Assembly (NCBI RefSeq): GCF_032854445.1 | Contig: NW_027018117.1 | Coordinates: forward strand, 64,001-76,662 | Direction of reading: 5' to 3' | DNA: 12,662 nt | From: Liolophura sinensis | Lineage: Eukaryota > Mollusca > Polyplacophora > Chitonida > Chitonidae | Shown: positions 8,799 through 12,662 of the stretch, piece by piece | Layout of the letters: each line of letters opens with the position of its first letter | Numbering within the stretch: position 1 is the first letter of the stretch | The notes under the pieces: generated by a model | What the model was told of the DNA's origin: nothing | Databases searched by the model: none | Seen by the model: the letters and a program-made list of their open reading frames with translations, nothing else | Translations under genes and position numbers: made by a program

Positions 8799-9351
8799 TA
8801 CGTGTAGAAAAACCACACCATTTGTACATAAAAAACACAAAATACTAGATACAGTCTGCTGTAAAAAGTACAATTGAACACTGACCCACATCAATAAGGT
8901 GCCAAAAGATGCGGAATTGAGCAAGGCATCGGCTAGCTGTTAAAAAAATTGCAAATTTTTCCTGGTTTCCATGGAGTAAGAGCCGTTTCTAGGCACGTGA
9001 TGTTGTCATCAATGATCATTCAATTGTCGCTACAGCCAAAAGCATTGGTCGGAGAGCAACGCGGTTTGCACCATTCGATTTCTCGTCACAAAATACGTCG
9101 GATTAGCCTCTTACCAGCAGCACTGGAACAGTTTTTCCACTTTTGCATTTTTGCCTGGTCTTTTTGTTAATTGAAATCGGCTACACTGTGCTATGTACCA
9201 TCGGCGACTGGTCATTACTATATTTAACTTTTGACTATAAGTTATGTGGCCTTTGGTAGCCCAGAAGACGTCAAATCTTTGGGCTAAGCCCATTTAACTC
9301 ACCCAGCAATTGTCTTATTTCTAGGTCGAAGACAATCTCAATGTCTATATC
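8799..9351 (+). repeat. Satellite monomer 17 (subtype F)
   Basis: 553 bp. The right half has F markers (tgtgctatg, atatttaac, gtggcctttgg, ggtcgaag). The left half has private indels: ggctagctgtta, aaatttttcctgg and catcggcgac. An E unit follows, as after monomer 13. Confidence 0.94.
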
Positions 9352-9560
9352 TACGTGTAGAAAAACCACACCATTTGTACATAAAAAATCACAAAGTACT
9401 AGATACAGTGTGCTGTAAAAAGTACAATTGAACACTGACCCACATCAATAAGGTGCCAAAAGATGCGGAATTGTGCCAGGCATCGCAGCTGTTTCAAAAA
9501 TTGCTAATTTCCCTGGTTTCCATGATTAAGAACCGTTGTTAGGCACGTGATTTTGTTATC
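9187..9560 (+). repeat. F-to-E junction haplotype, copy 2
   Basis: This 374-bp copy of the block at 6981 crosses monomers 17-18. All linked markers are present. It has an extra G in catcggcgac, and gtttcaaaaa replaces gtttaaaaaa. Confidence 0.87.
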
Positions 9561-9902
9561 AATGATCATTCAATTGTCGCTACAGCCAAAAGTATTGGTC
9601 GGAGAGCAACGCGGTTTGCACCATTCGATTTCTCGTCACAAAATACGTCGGATTAGTATCTTACAGCAGCACACTGGAAAAGTTTTTCGACTTTTGCATT
9701 TTTGCCTGGTCTTTTTGTTAATTGAAATCGGCTACACTGTACTATGTACCATCGAGGACTAGTCATTATTATATTCAACTTTTGACTATAAGTTATGTGC
9801 CCTTTGGTACCCCAGAAGACGTCAAATCTTTGGGCTAAGCCCATTTAACTCACCCAGCAATTGTCTTACTTCTAAGTCCAAGACAATCTTAAAGTCTTTA
9901 TC
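9352..9902 (+). repeat. Satellite monomer 18 (E left half, I right half)
   Basis: 551 bp. The left half is E-type (cagtgtgctg, catcgcagctg, gattttgttatc) with gtttcaaaaattgctaa, where most copies have gtttaaaaaattgcaaa, so one in-frame stop is absent. The right half shares ttagtatc, gaaaagtttttcgac, ctagtcattatta and cttaaagtc with monomer 23, and the last two with monomer 19. Confidence 0.94.
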
Positions 9903-10453
9903 TACGTGTAGAAAAACCACACCATTTGTACATAAAAAACACAAAGTACTAGATACAGTGTGCTGTAAAAAGTACAATTGAACACTGACCCACATCAATA
10001 AGGTGCCAAAAGATGCGGAATTGGGCCAGGCATCTGCAGTTGTTTAAAAAATTGCAAATTTCCCTGGTTTCCATGGAGTAAGAGCCGTTTCTAGGCAAGT
10101 GATGTTGTCATCAATGATCATTCAATTGTCGCTACAGCCAAAAGTATTGGTCGGAGAGCAACGCGGTTTGCACCATTCGATTTCTCGTCACAAAATACGT
10201 CGGATTAGCCTCTTACCAGCAGCACTGGAACAGTTTTTCCACTTTTGCATTTTTGCCTGGTCTTTTTGTTAATTGAAATCGGCTACACTGTACTATGTAC
10301 CATCGCGACTAGTCATTATTATATTCAACTTTTGACTATAAGTTATGTGCCCTTTGGTACCCCAGAAGACGTCAAATCTTTGGGCTAAGCCCATTTAACT
10401 CACCCCAGCAATTGTCTTACTTCTAAGTCCAAGACAATCTTAAAGTCTTTATC
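9903..10453 (+). repeat. Satellite monomer 19 (subtype I)
   Basis: 551 bp. Markers are catctgcagttg, ctaggcaagtg (shared with monomer 22), ctagtcattatta, ggtacccc, an extra C in caccccagc, and cttaaagtc. Confidence 0.94.
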
Positions 10454-11011
10454 TACGTGTAGAAAAACCACACCATTTGGTACATAAAAAACACAAAGTA
10501 CTAGATACAGTCTGCTGTAAAAAGTACAATTGAACACTGACCCACATCAATAAGGTGCCAAAAGATGCGGAATTGGGCCAGGCATCGGCAGCTGTTTAAA
10601 AAATTGCAAATTTCCCTGGTTTCCATGGAGTAAGAGCCGTTTTCTGGGCACGTGATGTTGTCATCAATGATCATTCAATTGTCGCTACAGCCAAAAGTAT
10701 TGGTCGGAGAGCAACGCGGCTTGCACCATTCGATTTCTCGTCACAAAATACGTCGGATTATCCTCTTACCAGCTGCACTGGAACAGACAGTTTTTACACT
10801 TTTGCATTTTTGCCTGGTCTTTTTGTTAATTGAAATCGGCTACACTGTGCTGATGTACCATCGCGACTGGTCATTACTATATTTAACTTTTGACTATAAG
10901 TGTATGTGGCCTTTGGTAGCCCAGAAGACGTCAAATCTTTGGGCTGAGCCCATTTAACTCACCCAGCAATTGTCTTATTTCTAGGTCGAAGACAATCTCA
11001 ATGTCTATATC
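10454..11011 (+). repeat. Satellite monomer 20 (G left half, F right half)
   Basis: 558 bp, the longest copy. The left and middle match monomer 15 (ctgggcacg, agctgcactgg, duplicated acag at 10783-10790). The right half matches F units (tgtgc, atatttaac, gtggcctttgg, ggtcgaag). Single-base insertions occur in atttggtac, gttttctg, tgctgatgtac and aagtgtatg. Confidence 0.94.
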
Positions 11012-11221
11012 TACGTGTAGAAAAACCACACCATTTGTACATAAAAATCACAAAAGTACTAGATACAGTGTGCTGTAAAAAGTACAATTGAACACTGACC
11101 CACATCAATAAGGTGCCAAAAGATGCGGAATTGTGCCAGGCATCGCAGCTGTTTCAAAAATTGCTAATTTCCCTGGTTTCCATGGATTAAGAACCGTTGT
11201 TAGGCACGTGATTTTGTTATC
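10846..11221 (+). repeat. F-to-E junction haplotype, copy 3
   Basis: This 376-bp copy crosses monomers 20-21. It shares gtttcaaaaattgctaa with copy 2. Private insertions are tgctgatg, aagtgtatg and cacaaaagtac, and gggctgagcc breaks an otherwise invariant inverted repeat. Confidence 0.87.
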
Positions 11222-11561
11222 AATGATCATTCAGTTGTCGCTACAGCCAAAAGCATTGGTCGGAGAGCAACGCGGTTTGCACCATTCGATTTATCGTCAC
11301 AAAATACGTCGGATTAGCCTCTTACCAGCAGCACTGGAACAGTTTTCCACTTTTGCATTTTTGCCTGGTCTTTTTGTTAATTGAAATCGGCTACACTGTA
11401 CTATCTACCATTGCGACTGGTCATTACTATATTCAACTTTTGACTATAAGTTATGTGCCCTTTGGTACCCCCAGAAGACGTCAAATCTTTGGGCTAAGCC
11501 CATTTAACTCATCCAGCAATTGTCTTACTTCTAAGTCCAAGACAATCTCAATGTCTTTATC
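11012..11561 (+). repeat. Satellite monomer 21 (subtype E)
   Basis: 550 bp. E markers are as in monomers 14 and 18, including gtttcaaaaattgctaa. The right half matches monomer 14 (ctatctaccattgcg). Private changes are attcagttgtc, gatttatcg, a T lost in cagttttcc, and an extra C in ggtaccccc. Confidence 0.94.
11133..11384 (+). pseudogene. Same candidate fragment with TCA instead of the TAA stop (monomer 21)
   Basis: The codon that is TAA in most monomers is TCA here and in monomer 18, giving AAVSKIANFPGFHG. Two E-type copies share it, so it is a heritable variant and not a read error. The stop may therefore be younger than the founding monomer, or it may have been changed in the E lineage; monomer 14, also E, keeps TAA. 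The open stretch has 83 codons and no recognisable start context. Confidence 0.4.
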
Positions 11562-12114
11562 TACGTGTAGAAAAACCACACCATTTGTACATAAAAAACA
11601 CAAAGTACTAGATACAGTCTGCTGTAAAAAGTACAATTGAACACTGACCCACATCAATAAGGTGCCAAAAGATGCGGAATTGGGCCAGGCATCGGCAGCT
11701 GTTTTAAAAATTGCAAATTTCCCTGGTTTCCATGGAGTAAGAGCCGTTTCTAGGCAAGTGATGTTGTCATCAATGATCATTCAATTGTCGCTACAGCCAA
11801 AAGTATTGGTCGGAGAGCAACGCGGTTTGCACCATTCGATTTCTCGTCAAAAAATACGTCGGATTAGCCTCTTACCAGCAGCACCTGGAACAGTTTTTCC
11901 ACTTTGCATTTTTGCCTGGTCTTTTTGTTAATTGAAATCGGCTACACTGTACTATGCACCATCGCGACTGGATCCATTACTATATTCAACTTTTGACTAT
12001 AAGTTATGTGCCCTTCGGTAGCCCAGAAAGACGTCAAATCTTTGGGCTAAGCCCATTTAACTCATCCAGCAATTGTCTTACCTCTAAGTCCAAGACAATC
12101 TCAATGTCTTTATC
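11562..12114 (+). repeat. Satellite monomer 22 (unassigned subtype)
   Basis: 553 bp. Features are gctgttttaaaaattgc (the usual TAA stop becomes TTA), ggcaagtg, cacctggaac, cactttgc, ctatgcacc, gactggatcc and cagaaagacg. Several of these are one-base indels at otherwise invariant positions. Confidence 0.93.
11662..11931 (+). pseudogene. Same candidate transposase fragment, internal stop absent (monomer 22)
   Basis: In monomer 22 the usual GTT-TAA-AAA reads GTT-TTA-AAA, so the frame passes from PKDAELGQASAAV through LKIANFPGFHGV and RAV into the HHSI block, 89 codons before a stop. This is the longest uninterrupted view of the block resembling the first-Asp region of PIF/Harbinger transposases. 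I do not regard it as a functional gene. It starts at an internal ATG, lacks the rest of the family's domain, and lies in a stretch rich in one-base indels, so the lost stop could be a sequencing error. One T gained and one A lost would produce it. Confidence 0.4.
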
Positions 12115-12662
12115 TACGTGTAGAAAAACCACACATTTGTACTATAAAAAACACAAAGTACTAGATACAGTCTGCTGTAAAAAGTACAATTGAACACTGA
12201 CCCACATCAATAAGGTGCCAAAAGATGGCGGAATTGTGCCAGCATCGGCAGCTGTTTAAAAAATTGCAAATTTCCCCTGGTTTCCATGGAGTATAAGCCG
12301 TTGCTAGGCACGTGATGTTGTCATCAATGATCATTCAATTGTCGCTACAGCCAAAAGTATTGGTCGGAGAGCAACGCGGTTTGCACCATTCGATTTCTCG
12401 TCACAAAATACGTCGGATTAGTATCTTACCAGCAGCACTGGAAAAGTTTTTCGACTTTTGCATTTTTGCCTGGTCTTTTTGTTAATTGAAATCGGCTACA
12501 CTGTACTATGTACCATCGAGACTAGTCATTATTATATTCAACTTTTGACTATAAGTTATGTGCCCTTTGGTGCCCCAGAAGACGTCAAATCTTTGGGCTA
12601 AGCCCATTTAACTCACCCAGCAATTGTCTTACTTCTAAGTCCAAGACAATCTTAAAGTCTTT
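12115..12662 (+). repeat. Satellite monomer 23 (H left, I right; cut by window end)
   Basis: 548 bp present; about 3 bp are missing at the right edge. The left half shares agtataagccgttgctagg with monomer 16. The right half shares ttagtatc, gaaaagtttttcgac, ctagtcattatta and cttaaagtc with monomer 18. Indels are tactataaaa, gatggcgg, gccagcatc and tttcccctgg. It looks like a recombinant of two subtypes. Confidence 0.93.

Larger units (their letters stand above)
1..12662 (+). repeat. Satellite DNA array, 23 head-to-tail monomers of about 550 bp
   Basis: The anchor tacgtgtagaaaaaccacac (with minor changes) recurs at 1, 551, 1100, 1650, 2200, 2749, 3298, 3847, 4397, 4946, 5495, 6045, 6595, 7145, 7694, 8248, 8799, 9352, 9903, 10454, 11012, 11562 and 12115, all in the same orientation. 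Spacing is 549-550 bp up to 7694 and 549-558 bp after that. No sequence lies between monomers and no unique DNA flanks them, so the window sits inside a larger array. The 549/550 difference comes mostly from cattttccctgg versus catttttgcctgg, and in monomers 5 and 14 from one base lost in catcggcagctg. Every monomer has the palindromic sites tgatca, caattg and gacgtc, and almost all have ccatgg, so digestion should give a 550-bp ladder. The array explains all of the window. Confidence 0.98.

Noticed and set aside
10652-10957. 101-codon open frame, the longest in the window
   Set aside because: It exists only because monomer 20 has the acag duplication and an extra base in tgctgatg that join two frames. 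It is a by-product of indels.
11481-11780. 99-codon open frame on the - strand
   Set aside because: It is antisense to the repeat and open only because of the TTA change in monomer 22. Shorter versions occur opposite other monomers.
1-12662. CRISPR array or other prokaryotic repeat cassette
   Set aside because: The repeat unit is 550 bp with no unique spacers, and there are no cas-like or bacterial genes.
1-12662. rDNA intergenic spacer or tandem gene cluster (histone, 5S, snRNA)
   Set aside because: No 5S, rRNA, snRNA or histone coding segment can be recognised in the monomer.
1-12662. Assignment to a centromere of a named species
   Set aside because: No recognised satellite family name or unique flank is visible, so location and species cannot be read from the sequence alone.

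Overview
The whole window is one head-to-tail satellite DNA array on the + strand. A monomer of 549-550 bp is repeated 23 times (22 complete copies, the last missing about 3 bp), with no unique flanking sequence at either end. I see no intact protein gene, rRNA, tRNA, CRISPR array or intact mobile element. The many short open frames of 60-101 codons recur once per monomer and are frames of the repeat. A long, homogenised tandem array of this kind indicates eukaryotic nuclear heterochromatin (pericentromeric, centromeric, subtelomeric or B/sex-chromosome). The species cannot be named; a metazoan is a weak guess.

Layout, using an arbitrary phase starting at tacgtgtagaa. Monomers 1-12 (1-6594) are clean, 549 or 550 bp long, and contain higher-order structure. 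An A-B-C trimer (2749-4396) is followed by a near-identical copy (4397-6044), with about 13 differences in 1648 bp by eye. B-C-D occurs at 551-2199 and again at 4946-6594. Monomers 13-23 (6595-12662) form a second domain with other subtypes. There a 373-376 bp haplotype spanning an F-to-E junction recurs at 6981, 9187 and 10846. From about 8248 rightward, one- to few-base indels become common and monomer length drifts to 550-558 bp. This is either a decaying array edge or lower consensus quality.

The most interesting reading is that the monomer may be a fossil of a PIF/Harbinger-type transposase gene. In 549-bp monomers one + frame runs through the unit with only three stops in 183 codons, against about 6 and 11 in the other two + frames. 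In that frame, blocks resembling the family lie in family order. They are a helix-turn-helix-like region, a K(V)PKDAEL stretch leading into KIANFPG, a degraded first-Asp (xDGTH-like) site, a RGFHxSI-like block, and a possible P-x-x-x-x-Q-F-F remnant of the WPGSxHDS block. A stop sits exactly where the family usually has an aromatic residue (A-F-Y-K-I-A-N becomes A-V-stop-K-I-A-N), and in monomers 18, 21 and 22 that stop is absent. If this holds, the array arose by tandem amplification of a 183-codon transposase fragment followed by decay and concerted evolution. It rests on reading by eye and needs a profile search.
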